From: Acanthamoeba lenticulata
Taxonomy: Eukaryota; Discosea; Longamoebia; Acanthamoebidae
Assembly (NCBI GenBank): GCA_002179805.1
Contig: NAVB01001091.1
Coordinates: 1 to 39,575 of the forward strand
DNA: 39,575 nt
Direction of reading: 5' to 3'
This document shows, one piece after another, positions 1-10,307 of the stretch (positions within the stretch are counted from its first letter, which is position 1; the number at the start of each line of letters is the position of its first letter). The notes under the pieces are model-generated. The model worked only from the letters and a program-made list of their open reading frames with translations. It ran no database searches and was not told the origin of the DNA. The position numbers and the translations under genes are program-made.

Positions 1-16
1 AAAAAACAAAAAACAG

Positions 17-1156
17 ACGTCGGCCAACAACGCCATCTTCAGGATCCAGTCGGGCGTGTGCCAGCTGTTCCGCGACTTCCTCCTCACCCAGGGCTTCATG
101 GAGATCCACACCCCGAAGATGATCTCGGCCGCGTCCGAGGGCGGTGCCAACGTTTTCAAGCTCAACTACTTTGAGGGCGCGGCCTACTTGGCCCAGTCCC
201 CGCAGCTGTACAAGCAGATGGCCATCTGCGCCGACTTTGAGCGCGTGTTCGAGATCGGCCCCGTGTTCCGTGCCGAGAACTCCCACACTCACCGCCACTT
301 GACCGAGTTCACCGGACTCGACCTCGAGATGGCCTTCCACGAGCACTACCACGAGGTTCTCGACGTGCTCGACGCGCTCTTCACATTCCTCTTTGACGGC
401 CTCAAGACCCGATACGCCGTCGAGCTCGAGGCCGTGCGCGCCCAGTACCCCTTCGAGGACCTTCAGTACACGTCGCCTTCGCCCCGCATCCCCTTCAGCG
501 AGGCCATCGCCCTCCTCCGTGCGGACGGCGTCGAGATTGGCGACTTTGACGATTTGAGGTAATTGATTCCCTCTTTTTTATTTTATTTTAATGCGCATGT
601 TTATTATTTCATTTAATTGCTTTTATTTCGTACACCTTCCATCTTGGTGCTAATAATAATAAAACAACAGCACGCCTCAGGAGAAGCACCTGGGCAAGCT
701 CGTGAAGCAGAAGTACGGCGTCGACTTCTACATTTTGGACAAGTTCCCGTCGGCCATCCGCCCCTTCTACACGATGCCCGACCCCAAGAACCCCGTACGA
801 CCCTCTTTTTCATCATCTTTATTTATTTATTTATTTATTTTTCTTCATCTGCTCCAATGCTAATGATGATATACCGTCAGGACTACTCGAACTCGTACGA
901 TCTGTTCATCCGGACGGAGGAGATCTGCTCGGGCGCGCAGCGTATTCACGACCCGGTGCTGCTCGAGGAGAAGGCCAAGGAGAAGGGCGTCAGCATCCCC
1001 ACCATCCAGGCCTACATCGACGCCTTCAAGTATGGCGCGCCCCCGCACGCCGGTGGCGGCGTGGGCCTCGAGCGCGTGGTGATGCTCTACCTGGGCCTCT
1101 CCAACATCCGCAAGTCGTCCCTCTTCCCGCGCGACCCGTCCAGGCTCACCCCCTAA
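17..1156 (+). CDS. DARS1: Aspartyl-tRNA synthetase, cytosolic (3' part)
   Basis: Class II aminoacyl-tRNA synthetase that charges tRNA-Asp in the cytosol. Only the C-terminal catalytic part (313 residues) lies in the window. Exons 17-558, 671-794 and 881-1156 join in frame. The window opens in an intron ending ...AACAG at 16, so the N-terminal anticodon-binding domain lies upstream of the window. Visible landmarks are the [12 protein letters not shown] entry into the catalytic core, motif 2 around [18 protein letters not shown] (FRAE plus the flexible loop), the LDLEM strand, and motif 3 [12 protein letters not shown] near the end. The protein ends [12 protein letters not shown], the usual end for eukaryotic/archaeal-type AspRS. 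No missing key residue was seen. AsnRS is an alternative, but the motif 2 loop and the ending fit AspRS better. Confidence 0.96.
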
Positions 1157-1361
1157 GCTCTTCTTCTTCATCTTCCCCCAGAAGTTGTCTCAGAATGAAG
1201 ATGTCCGCAAAAAATCTTTGTTCTTCTCAACTACATGTACATATGTGATGACGATGGTGGCGATGATGGAGAACAGCAGCACCCAAAATTGGGGAGGGTG
1301 TGCGACTTGCACGGTGCTGCTGATGCTCGCTCGAAGTGGTGATGAGGATGACGAAGAGAGG
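1157..1361. other. Convergent intergenic spacer
   Basis: About 205 bp between the AspRS stop and the stop of the mucin-like gene on the other strand. It must hold both 3' UTRs and both polyadenylation regions. No gene was seen. Confidence 0.6.
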
Positions 1362-4300
1362 TCAGAGCTGGTCGTCAAAGAAGACGGCGCTCTGGCTCGG
1401 CTTGAAGATGACCGAATGCTCCTGTTTGCTCTTGCGGTACCAGAGGGTGACTGCACCGCCGACGATGACGAGCACCACCACGAGGGCCGCCACCGGCAGC
1501 ACGACCGCCAACGCGACGATGAGCGCCGTGTCGTCGGACAAACTTCCGCCTCCGCCGTCCCCGTGGCCCGAGTCAGAGCCCACCAGGACGCCCAGCCCGA
1601 GGCTCGGGTCGTAGAGCAGCGACGACGTGAAGGGCGGGAATCGCAGCTCCAACGCATACTGGACCGCCGCTGACGACGAGGACAACGCTGACGTGGAGTT
1701 GGTCGCGTTAAGCAAGACGACGGCGTGTTCGATGGGCGTCAGCACGCCGTCGAGAAGCGCCACGTCAAAGACCTCGAGCTGGGCCGCGACGGTGGACAGA
1801 GCCGAGGTGGCCGCGAGCGGCAGGTAGTAGGTGGTCATGTTGGCCCGCGGCGAGTTGTCGCGGCGGATGACGCCGCACAAGCCCGTCGACGTATTGAACG
1901 CCGCGCCCGTGGACGAGAGCAGACCGCGCAGGAGGTAGTGCAGCACCACCGGCGCCTGGGCCGGTGGGCTCGGCTGCGGGTCGTCCCCGCCACCGCCATC
2001 GTCATTGTCCGTGACGACGCGCGGCGACGGCGAGCTTGACGGCGTCGGCGTCGGCGACAGCGACGACGACGGGGACGCTTGGCTGCCGCCGATGCCGGTG
2101 AGCAAGTCGCGCAGGCAGACGCCCGCGGCGGCGGTCAGGTTGATGGACCACTTGAGCGAGCTGGCGCTGATCGCAAAGCTCAGGTTGGCAAACGAAGCCT
2201 CGCGCGCCTGGGCGTGGAACGTGTAGGCCTGCTCGAGCGTCGTCGCATTGTCCAAGTGGGCCGTGTACACGTACGTCAGCTCGCCCCCGCCACCACCACC
2301 ACTGGTGCCGTTGCTGGTGCTGTTGTTGCCCGTCGAAGGCGTCGAGCCGCCGCCACTGCCGCCGCTGCTGGTCGAGGAGTTGACGACGCTGACCGTGTAG
2401 CCGCCCAGCGCGCCGGCGGCGACGGTCACGTTGCCCACGGTGAGGCCTGTGAAGCTCGACGTGACCGAGACCTGGACCACGGGTGACGCCGACGCGCTCG
2501 CGCTGGGCGACGGGCTTGGGCTCTGGCTCGGGCTGGTTCCCGGACTCGGGCTCGAGCTCGGGCTCGCCGAGGGGGAGGCGTCGGCCGGGGGCTCCGGCGA
2601 CGGACTCGGGCTCGGCGAGGGCGTCGTCGGGGCTGTCGATCACGTCCACGTCAGCACACAAATAGAATGATAAAAAGAGAGCTGGAATGCCAAGCATGGC
2701 GCGGCGAGTGCGTACCCGCGGGGAGCGGCGCCGAGATGTCGATGACCGGCACGCTGTTGTTGAAGGTGGGCGTGACGTCCGCCACGATCGGGGTCACGTC
2801 GGGCGCGCGGCTGGGCGTGGGCGACGCCGACGGCGACGAGGACGGCGTGACCGACGGCGTGGCTGACGGCGACGGCGACGGCCGGATGGCGTGGCAGCCG
2901 TCGAGCCGCAGGACGATGGTCACGTTGCCCGGGTCGAGCGCCCACACGCCCTCGCTTGCGCTGTAGTGGGCCACTTGGTTCGCGCGGACGGCGGCCGCCT
3001 GGGCCGGGTCGGCCGCCAGCGCGCCGGTGACGACGTCCAGCGTGAGGTCGCTGTCGTCGTCTTCCGGCGCGGCCGGGGCCGCGACGAGGACCAGCCAATA
3101 GGGGGCCGAGCCGGGCAGGCGGGCGCCCTTGGCCACCGCCGACCGGAACGTGTAGGCGACCGAGGCCAGCGTGGAGTTGTCGCCCTCCGCGGTGGTGTTG
3201 CTACTCAGGATCTCGACGTCGTCGACCACGAACGACGTGTCGGCGACGGCCTTTCCCGGTAGGCCCGTCGCGTCCGCCGCGTAAAACTGGGCTGAGGCCA
3301 GATACCCTAATAGACGTTGCGCGCGTGTGTGCGTGTGCTGACGTCAGCAAGCGGGGTACGCCACGTCCTGCGCCACCTTAACCAGACGTACGAGGGCTGG
3401 CGGCGGTGAGATGGACGGTGAAGGAGGTCACGTCGCTCGTGTCGTAGACGCGCACCCGCTGGGCGATCATGGACGTCGAATCGAACGGGAGGCCAAAGGG
3501 GACGGCGTCCGCGGCCGCGTTGGTCGCGCCCAGTAGCTCGCAGAGGACGGGCGAGGGCGAGGCCGACGGGGAGGGCGACGACGAGGGCGAGGGCGAGGGC
3601 GTCGACGAGGGCGAGGCCGACGGGGAGGGCGACGGCGAGGGCCGGATGGCGTGGCAGCCCTGCAGGGCTGCGGCGGCCACCACGCCCGACGGCATCACGA
3701 CGTCGTCGAGGACGAGCTGGTCCAGCATGAGGGCGTCGTCGGCCGAGCCTGACGAGTTCGCGAGGTCGACGACGTCGACCGCCAACGCGTCGAGCTGGAC
3801 GGCAGCCACGACGAGCCAATAGGCGCCCGGAACCAGGCGTACGCCCGAGGGCGCCGTATTGGCGCCGAACCAATAGACCGACGACAGCGTCCCGTTGGGC
3901 TCCTGTGGGTCGGGCTCGTAGGCGACGACCACGGCTGACACGTTGAAGTCGCCGTCGGGCACCACCGCGCCCGGCTGGCCTTTGGTGCCCTCGTAATAGA
4001 GCGCAGCCGAGGCCAGCATGGCCTCCTCGGCCGTGAGGTCGTCCCGCGTGACCGCGAGCCGGAGGCCGAACGACGCGATCGTGCTGGTGTCGACGACGAG
4101 CAGCCGCTGGGCGAGCCCACCAAAGGCCTCTGACTCGGAGGCGGCGTCCTCGGCCGTGTTGTCGGTCAGCGTGCTGCAGATGACGGGCGACGGCGACGGC
4201 GAGGGCGAGGCCGTGGGCGAGTTCGTGGGCGACGGCGTGCGCGACGGCGTCGGCGTGCCCGACGGCGACGACGAGGCCGTGGGCGATGGCGTGGGCGAGG

Positions 4301-5310
4301 CCGAGGCCGAGGGCGAGCCGCTGGGCGTGGGCGACGGGCTGGGCGAGTAGGTGGGCGTGGGCGAGGGTGAGGGCGTGGTGCTGGGCGAGGGCGACACCGA
4401 TGGCGTGGCCGACGGCGTGAGCGACGGGCTGGGCGTGGCGCGCAGGACATTGCACCCGGCCAGGTCCAGGAGGGGCACGCGGCCGTCGACCGACCACGAG
4501 CCCGAGCTCGACACGACAAAGGGCCCAAAGTTGATGGGCCAGTTGGGGTCGGGCGTCTGCGGCGCGACCAGGTCGACGATCACGCGCGAGGGCAGGCTGA
4601 GGACGAGCCAATAGCTGCTGTTGGACGACAGGTCCAGGGACTCAGCGGACGTGGGCATGAACGTGTAGATGGCGCGGTCGCCCTCGATCGGGTCGGCCTG
4701 CCCGGCGACGACGAAAGAGCTGTTGGGCAGAGCCAAGGTGCTGGGCACGCCGTTGGCGTCGAGGCGCACTTCGGCCGTGGACGCGAGGCTGGCATCTGAG
4801 AGGAGGAAGAAGAGAAACTTATGTGAGGAACTCGGTTACGCACGATCGCCGCGCAACGACCGGAAAGGAGCAAAGTCGATGCAATGAAATTGCGCAAAAG
4901 GTAAAAGGGCGGGGAACAAGCATGGAAGAAGGCAGAGCCCATTGTGATGTCCACAAGCGCCCCAAAAACACACAAAAAAGGTGGCCGCCGCGAGGCACGA
5001 ACAAGCGCGCGAACAAGATGTGGCGTCGCCCAACAAGAACGAAAAAAAGAACGAAAAGAGAACCGGTTTGGCCAATGGGGGGGGGCATACTGGAGCCGCT
5101 GAGGATGAGGGTGAAGTTGTAGAGTTCGGAGTCATCGATGACGATCAACTGCTGGGCGGCGACGAGGTAGTCCACCGCTGCAATCGATTGGCCCGAGGTG
5201 GCGACCAACGTGCCGCACTGTGTGTACTGCCCGACCGCCGCGGGCAGCAAGAGAAGGACAGCCACCATCGTCAACACGACGACTCGCCGCAGCAGCGAGC
5301 GGACCTCCAT
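1362..5310 (-). CDS. Mucin-like type I membrane protein with three repeated domains
   Basis: Unrecognised, predicted cell-surface protein of 1161 residues. Exons 5310-5091, 4795-3392, 3306-2716 and 2632-1362 join in frame (donors GTATGC, GTACGT, GTACGC). The N-terminus is a clear signal peptide ([15 protein letters not shown], then QYTQCG). Three copies of one domain of about 150 residues follow. Each has an AQRLxVxDTS-like opening, a YxxxxxGxPxxAV segment, an SYWLVL/AYWLVV/PYWLVL strand, and a closing (GC)(N/H)(V/A)(L/I)R(A/P) just before a Ser/Pro/Thr-rich linker. The C-terminal exon has a different region rich in NxS/T sites, one transmembrane helix ([25 protein letters not shown]) and a short basic-start cytoplasmic tail (LWYRKSKQE...DDQL). 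Linkers are likely O-glycosylated. An adhesion or surface-coat role is only a guess. The start was chosen for the signal peptide. Confidence 0.8.
4190..4445 (-). repeat. Degenerate GGCGA(C/G) tandem repeat coding Ser/Pro/Thr linker
   Basis: A run of GGCGAC/GGCGAG/GGGC-type hexamers on the + strand codes (S/T)P dipeptides on the minus strand. Shorter relatives lie near 3545-3640, 2820-2885 and 2490-2630 in the same gene, so the linker repeats sit between the folded domains. Such arrays are prone to length change. Confidence 0.75.
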
Positions 5311-5639
5311 CTCTGTCCGCGCCCAGCTTCTTGCGCGCGAGTATAGATATATGTGTCTGCGACCGAGTGGAGAAAAGACGAACGGAGACCACCCGAGAGC
5401 AGCTTTGCGGGCTCTTGGACCCGAACACGCACCACCGTCGTTCCGCCCGCCTCGTGGCGATATTAATTCTTATTCCCCTATTAATTCCCCTACACCACTA
5501 ATCGACCAATCCGGCCCCTTCATTCTTCCAGAATTCAGCAGACCTGCCAGCGACGGCATCGTCGATGTGGCCAAGTGGTGGTGCCCACCAACATGTTGTG
5601 CGTTTTTTGTGTTTTGATTTCCAGTTCCTGAGCGCGTGA
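5311..5639. promoter_or_regulatory. Upstream region of the mucin-like gene, and 3' region of the SAPS gene
   Basis: A 329 bp stretch without a convincing gene. It separates the start of the mucin-like gene (minus strand) from the stop of the SAPS gene, also minus. A TATA-like run (TATAGATATA on +, 5341-5350) lies only about 30 bp upstream of the ATG, so it may be part of a core promoter with a very short leader. This is inference from position. Confidence 0.35.
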
Positions 5640-8600
5640 TCAAGAGGAGACAAGGGCGTCGACACCGGACGGCGCAGTACACGAGTGCTTGACCGTCGTC
5701 ACCGCGTCGCACTGCGGGCCGACGTCTCCCGTCGTCGACGCGGCGGCGCTCTGGCGGCGGTTGATTTGATCTCGCGAGCGCTGTGTGGCGTTCTCCTTGT
5801 TGCCCGCCTCTTCTTCGTCTTCTTCGCAAGAGGAAGCACCGCCACCACCGCCCAGTCCCTCCGCAGCTCCTGCGTTGGCGCCCGAGGCCTCGGGCTGGGC
5901 GGCGGGGGATCCGGTGGCTTCGCCGTCGCTGGCGGCCATGCTGGCCGGGATGAAGATCTCCACCTCTGGGAAGGCCGACTTGGAGCGCGACTTGGCTCCG
6001 CCCTTGCGGAAGGCTTGCTTGCCCCGGCCGCCAGCCGCCCGTGCGCTGGCGCGCTTCTCCTCGCGCGCCTTCTTGATGGCCTCGGCCACGGCCGACGAGG
6101 CTCGCGCCTTCGGGGCCGCCCCGGCGCCGCCCGCGGCGCCCTTGGCAGAGGTCGGAGGCTTCCTGCCGCCAGCAGGGCCGTTTATCGGCCCACCGCCGGC
6201 CAGGCGCGCGGCCTTCATCATCCCACGCGACGCAATGGCTGCCGCCACTGTGACCACGACAACAATTACATTTATAATAATAAAATACTTAAAAATATTT
6301 AAACAGGTTGCAGTACCGCTGGCTGGGTTCTTTTCAGGCGGCTGGTAGCACTCGTGCGGTGCCTCCTGCAACTCGCACAGGACGGTGAGCGGGCCCAACA
6401 CGTAGGCGTTCCACTCACGCTGGTCTGTGTGCCAACTCGGCAGTCAGTCAAGCCTGAATGAAGGGCCAAGTGTCGTGCGCCAGCACTGATGAAGCGGAGG
6501 GACGGACCTTGCATGACGGCCCGCACCGCGGGCTCGCGCGTGGCACAGTTGACCAGCGCCGACGCGATCTGCGTGAGCGCGCCCATGTAGCCCCGCCGCC
6601 GGCCCGCAGGTTCCGCGGAGAGGTCCGCCTCGTTGCCCGCGTTGGCCTCAACGATCCGCGCCAAGAGCCGCGCCTCCTGCAAAATCTGTGTCCACAGTAC
6701 CGGTCGTTGGTGTGAGGCGCCAAGGCTCCCGATGGGGCTAAAGAAGCCGCCAAGAGAGGGATCTGAACCAGAAGCTTGACCGGTGTGAAGCCGGCGCCAG
6801 AGGCGTTGAAGAGCGCGACGATGGTCGATTGGATGATGTTGTGCGCGATGTTGTTCCACATGAAGTGGAAGAACGTATCCTGAAGAGAGAGAACAGAACC
6901 CACGCACACATGAGTCAAGTGAGGAAAGGGATCGCGAGCTTCCTCGGACCGGTCCGGGATGACGGCGTACCAGAACGACGTTCCACAGTGAAAGAGAGCT
7001 GAGGGCCGGCAAGACAACGTGGAGGGCCTCGTGCGACACGAGAAGCGCGACAAAGGCGTCCAACACCTCCAGCGTCCTCAGCCGCGCGAAACCCAGGCGT
7101 GCGTTCGTATCATGGCCTCCAGCCTGGAGCCGCGCCACGATTTGATCCAAGTGGGCGGCCATGTGGGTCGCCAGCGGCGAGCACTCGACGGACCGTCGGT
7201 CGTTCTTCTCCTCCTCTTCTTCCTCCTCCTGCTGAGTGGCCTTGGGATCGGCCGTGTGCTCCTCTTTGGCCTCCTCGTCGGCCGGCACAATCGACGGCCG
7301 CGCCACTGTTGCCGCGAGGCGCTTGAACTTGGCCGCCTCGTGCTTGAGCAGCTTGGTCACGAGGAGAACGCCCGGCAGGTAGTCCTCGTCCTCCTGCACC
7401 CGCGAGTACGTGAGTAAGGGGTTGGTGGTGGTGGTTCCCTGAACAACAAGGACAAAAAGGGGTTGCGAACCTCAAAGGAGAAGGTGAGCGCGAGGAAATG
7501 AGCGAGGCAGGGCGAAGCGAGAACTTCCTCGACGGCGCGCAGCGGCCGCAACTTGCCGCTCAAGTGTCGCGCCGAGATCGTGGTGAGCTCCACCAGCAGC
7601 TGGATGGTGTGCGGCCACACCTGAGAGTATGGCAGGCTACGTGAGCGCAGGCCCTCCCCCCTCTACTCATGCGTGCACACACGACGTGATGGTGATGATG
7701 CAACGAACCCCAGACGAGGCGCGCTCAACTAGAGCGTCCAGCACTTTGACCACGAATCGCCCGGTTTCAAGCCACTGCAGCGCTGAGCAAGTCAGCCGAC
7801 ATGCGTCGGCGCAATAAAGCAAGAGGGAAAGGGACGACGTGCGTGGTGGAAGGTGTCGGCCGCCATGATGCGCGGCTCCGAGGGCTCTTCCTTGGATCTG
7901 GCCGAGTAGGGGCTGAGCAGCCAAACGAACGAGCGCAAGAAGCTCACCATCTGGTCCTGCGCAGGCGCGGCGTGGATTGCATCTCAGCACAAACAAACAG
8001 CAATAGGCAGTGGCGCAACGACAATTATGACAATCGCGTGTGCGACGGCGTGCCTGGTGCAGTCGGTCAACGACGCAGTCCACAAAGTGGCACGAGTCCC
8101 GCGTGAGCAGGTAGTCGATGACCTTGTTGGGCGCCAGCGCGATGAACCGCTCGATGATGGTGCACACTTGAGGAGGCAAAACACTTTCGCACTCCTGTAC
8201 AGAGAATGTTGGGTTTGTTGGCCGGTCGTTGGTTAACCCGAGAGCGACACAAAACTGCACGGGGGTGGAGGTCCGCACCTGCGTGAAGACAAAGGAAAAG
8301 AGGAACGAGAAGATATGCTGAAGGTTCTCCTCGTCAAAGAAACCGCCCTGCTGCGCCTCGGCCGCCAGCAGCTCGCCGCTGATGTGCACGCCCCGGATGC
8401 GACGGTCAATTGCCGCTTGCTCCTCGGCGCTCGGGCTCAGTCGCCGCCGCTCGAGCATGTCACACAGCCGGAACGGTTCGTCCTCGTTTCGCAAGCAGTT
8501 GCAGAGCGCCTCGACCGACGCCGGCTGATTGAAGCTGCAGCAGTCGTACCAAGGACTGTCAAGATCAAGGCTCGTGACACAAAGGGGGGAAGCGATGCTC

Positions 8601-9058
8601 GCACAAGTGAATGAGTTGAAGGTTTTTCTTGTGCTTGGCCTCCCACAGGACCTCCTCTGGGTCGATCGCAAGGAAGTCCTCCAAGGTCACCTCCCGACCG
8701 TCCTCTTGCGCGTTGGTGAAGACCGTGTCTACCTCGCTCACTAGGACGGCAACAACACATGCAGAGTGAGGCCAGAAACCGCGTTTCATTGTTGGCAACA
8801 GCGGTGAGTACCGTGGATATGGCGAATCATAAAGCGCGCTCGGTCCGTACTCTCCTCTCGCAAAGCGGGTAAGGGGGCGTCGTCTTCAACTGGCATTTTC
8901 TCCTCCAACACACTCTCAACGGTGGGTACTTCCCCGAGACCAACAACCGTATCGTTGATGGACACAGACATAGCTTCCACCACAACGGAGGTGTCACCTT
9001 GGTCAATAGAAAGAGTATTTAACGCTGAAATGAGCGATTGTGTCTCGGCGGCATCCAT
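5640..9058 (-). CDS. SAPS-family regulatory subunit of protein phosphatase 6
   Basis: Predicted SIT4-associated (SAPS) protein that binds and targets the PP6/Sit4 catalytic subunit. A twelve-exon model joins in frame to 868 residues: 9058-8812, 8740-8605, 8555-8279, 8194-8054, 7956-7839, 7782-7709, 7620-7471, 7438-6971, 6879-6769, 6676-6508, 6424-6317, 6247-5640. Family signs are the opening SEVDTVFTN...VTLEDFLAIDPE, the WNNIAHNIIQSTIVALF helix (human: NNFLH region), the EARLLARIVEAN helix, GYMGALTQIASALV, then WNAYVLGPL. The last exon is low-complexity, Ala/Gly/Lys-rich, with an acidic EEDEEEAGNKE patch. The intron after 8054 uses a GC donor (CAG|GCACGC). The 6769 donor is ambiguous (alternative a few codons upstream). 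The stretch after TQQEEEEEEEKND is an acidic insertion in the helical repeat region. Diverges from the F-box gene at 9607. Confidence 0.86.
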
Positions 9059-9606
9059 CTTTGAATTAGGCCCACAGCTTGGGGTCGATCATACACAAAA
9101 TGCCAAAAAAATCTTGTGCGCGTGCGTCACGTTGGCGCCAAATGTTCCTGCCGACATGCACGCAAAACACACCGGTACCAAAAAGGAAAACTGCCGCTTC
9201 TGTAGCTTGTGCAAAGTTGAGCGCTGTGTGATCACCGTTCACAAGAAGCAGAAGCCTTAAATAAGACATATCTCATCACCTAAAGACTCATATGGCGCAT
9301 GGTATAGATATAGAAATCTACATAAAACAAAAACAAAAACAAAAACAAAACCGCGGACGACTGCAGCACTACAAGCTGCGTTACTATGCAGATTGGACTC
9401 CAAGGTGAATACACACACAGCCTCCGCTCCCAGTGACGAGCAGCACCGTTTCCACACATGTTTTTTTAAATTTATTTATTTATTTGTTTTTGAAAGAAGC
9501 ACAGCCAATCGGTTCCTAGCATTTTTCTTCCAGAGAAGATGTTTCAGCAAACATATAAAAATAGAAAATAAATAGAAAAACATGACGGAAGAGCGAGAGG
9601 TTGAAG
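9059..9606. promoter_or_regulatory. Divergent promoter region with A/T simple repeats
   Basis: 548 bp between the SAPS start (-) and the F-box/ubiquitin-like start (+), the longest gene-free stretch in the window. Its right half is AT-rich, with an AAAAAC repeat at about 9324-9351 and a TTTA repeat at about 9468-9484. An out-of-frame ATG at 9582 opens a short reading frame overlapping the real start at 9607. No convincing gene was seen. Confidence 0.55.
9324..9351. repeat. (AAAAAC)n simple repeat
   Basis: About four and a half copies of AAAAAC/ACAAAA in the divergent promoter region. Directly visible. Confidence 0.9.
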
Positions 9607-10299
9607 ATGAATGGGGAGGAAGGCTTGCACATGCTCCCCACTGAGTGCCTACTCAATATTTTTGCCATGGTGTCACCACGCGATTTAGGCAACTTGCACT
9701 TGGTTTGCTCCAGCTGGCACCATCTTGTTGACGACAACCTGCTCTGGTACCGCTGCGCAGCGCCCTCCACTCTCCCTAACGCGCAACAACAAAAACAGGA
9801 AGGCATGGTGCCACCAACGCTGGAGCAAGATACATCCAGTCCATGAGCGCCCAGGAGCATGGAAATCCTACTTTCGGGAACGAAGCAAACGTACCTGCCC
9901 AGTGGCCCACCAGGCTGTCGCACTGTGCTCATAAGCTTGCAGTATATCGACTGCGTATCACACACACCTACAAGATGCACTTGGTTCGGGTGACACGCTT
10001 TGATACTGTGGAGGACATCATAGCCATCCTTCGCACCGAAGGTGAGCTCGCGGCCAGCGACCCTCTTCTTGTTTGAGAAGTGGCTCACACTCGAGACAGG
10101 TCTTCCCGAAGGAAACTACAGGCTCTGCATCGACATGATGGGCAAACGCCTCCAGAATGGCGTTTACCTGGGTGACTATGGGATTAGGTGCGACTCTCAC
10201 GAGCTAAACTTTAGAGTCCTTGACCTTGTCGCTAAAGGGAGAGCTGTTGTGCACCACAGTGACGGGATGCTGCTGCAACTCCGCCAGTTTAATGATTAA
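9607..10299 (+). CDS. Small F-box protein with C-terminal ubiquitin-like domain
   Basis: Predicted SCF-type adaptor of 176 residues. Exons 9607-9746, 9799-9890, 9943-10041 and 10100-10299 join in frame. Residues 5-45 are an F-box (LPTECLLNIFAMVSPRDLGN, then LVCSSWHHLVDDNLLW), followed by the usual W/R-rich post-F-box strand (KAWCHQRWSK...GAWKSYFRERSKR) made only by the first splice. Residues 80-150 resemble a ubiquitin fold: VTRFDTVEDIIAILRTE, LPEGNYRLCIDMMGKRLQNG, then YLGDYGI, matching the ubiquitin positions of DTV/E, the I/L-Y/D-GK-L-x-G turn and the DYNI strand. There is no C-terminal diglycine, so it is an integral rather than conjugated domain. The F-box would bind Skp1. The role of the ubiquitin-like part is unknown. 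The ATG at 9607 was chosen because an upstream ATG at 9582 is out of frame. Confidence 0.85.
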
Positions 10300-10307
10300 A
10301 AAAGAGC
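10300..10307. other. 8 bp convergent gap between stop codons
   Basis: The stop of the F-box/ubiquitin-like gene ends at 10299 and the stop of the LicD/GT2 gene begins (minus strand) at 10310-10308. Both 3' UTRs must therefore run into the neighbouring coding region on the opposite strand. Confidence 0.85.

Noticed and set aside
860..1171. Antisense frame over the AspRS last exon
   Set aside because: Shadow of a GC-rich coding exon with no motif.
3307..4611. 434-codon Arg/His/Ala-rich minus-strand frame
   Set aside because: Shifted-frame shadow of the mucin-like gene's repetitive DNA. It has no splice logic or domain, while the other frame carries the repeated domain and linkers.
5640..6401. 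Separate 253-residue minus-strand gene starting MLGPLTV
   Set aside because: The apparent start lies within an exon whose upstream part (WNAYV) splices in frame from the SAPS gene; it is the SAPS C-terminus.
9066..9269. 67-codon minus-strand frame in the divergent promoter region
   Set aside because: Short, no recognisable domain, and composition like the surrounding non-coding DNA.
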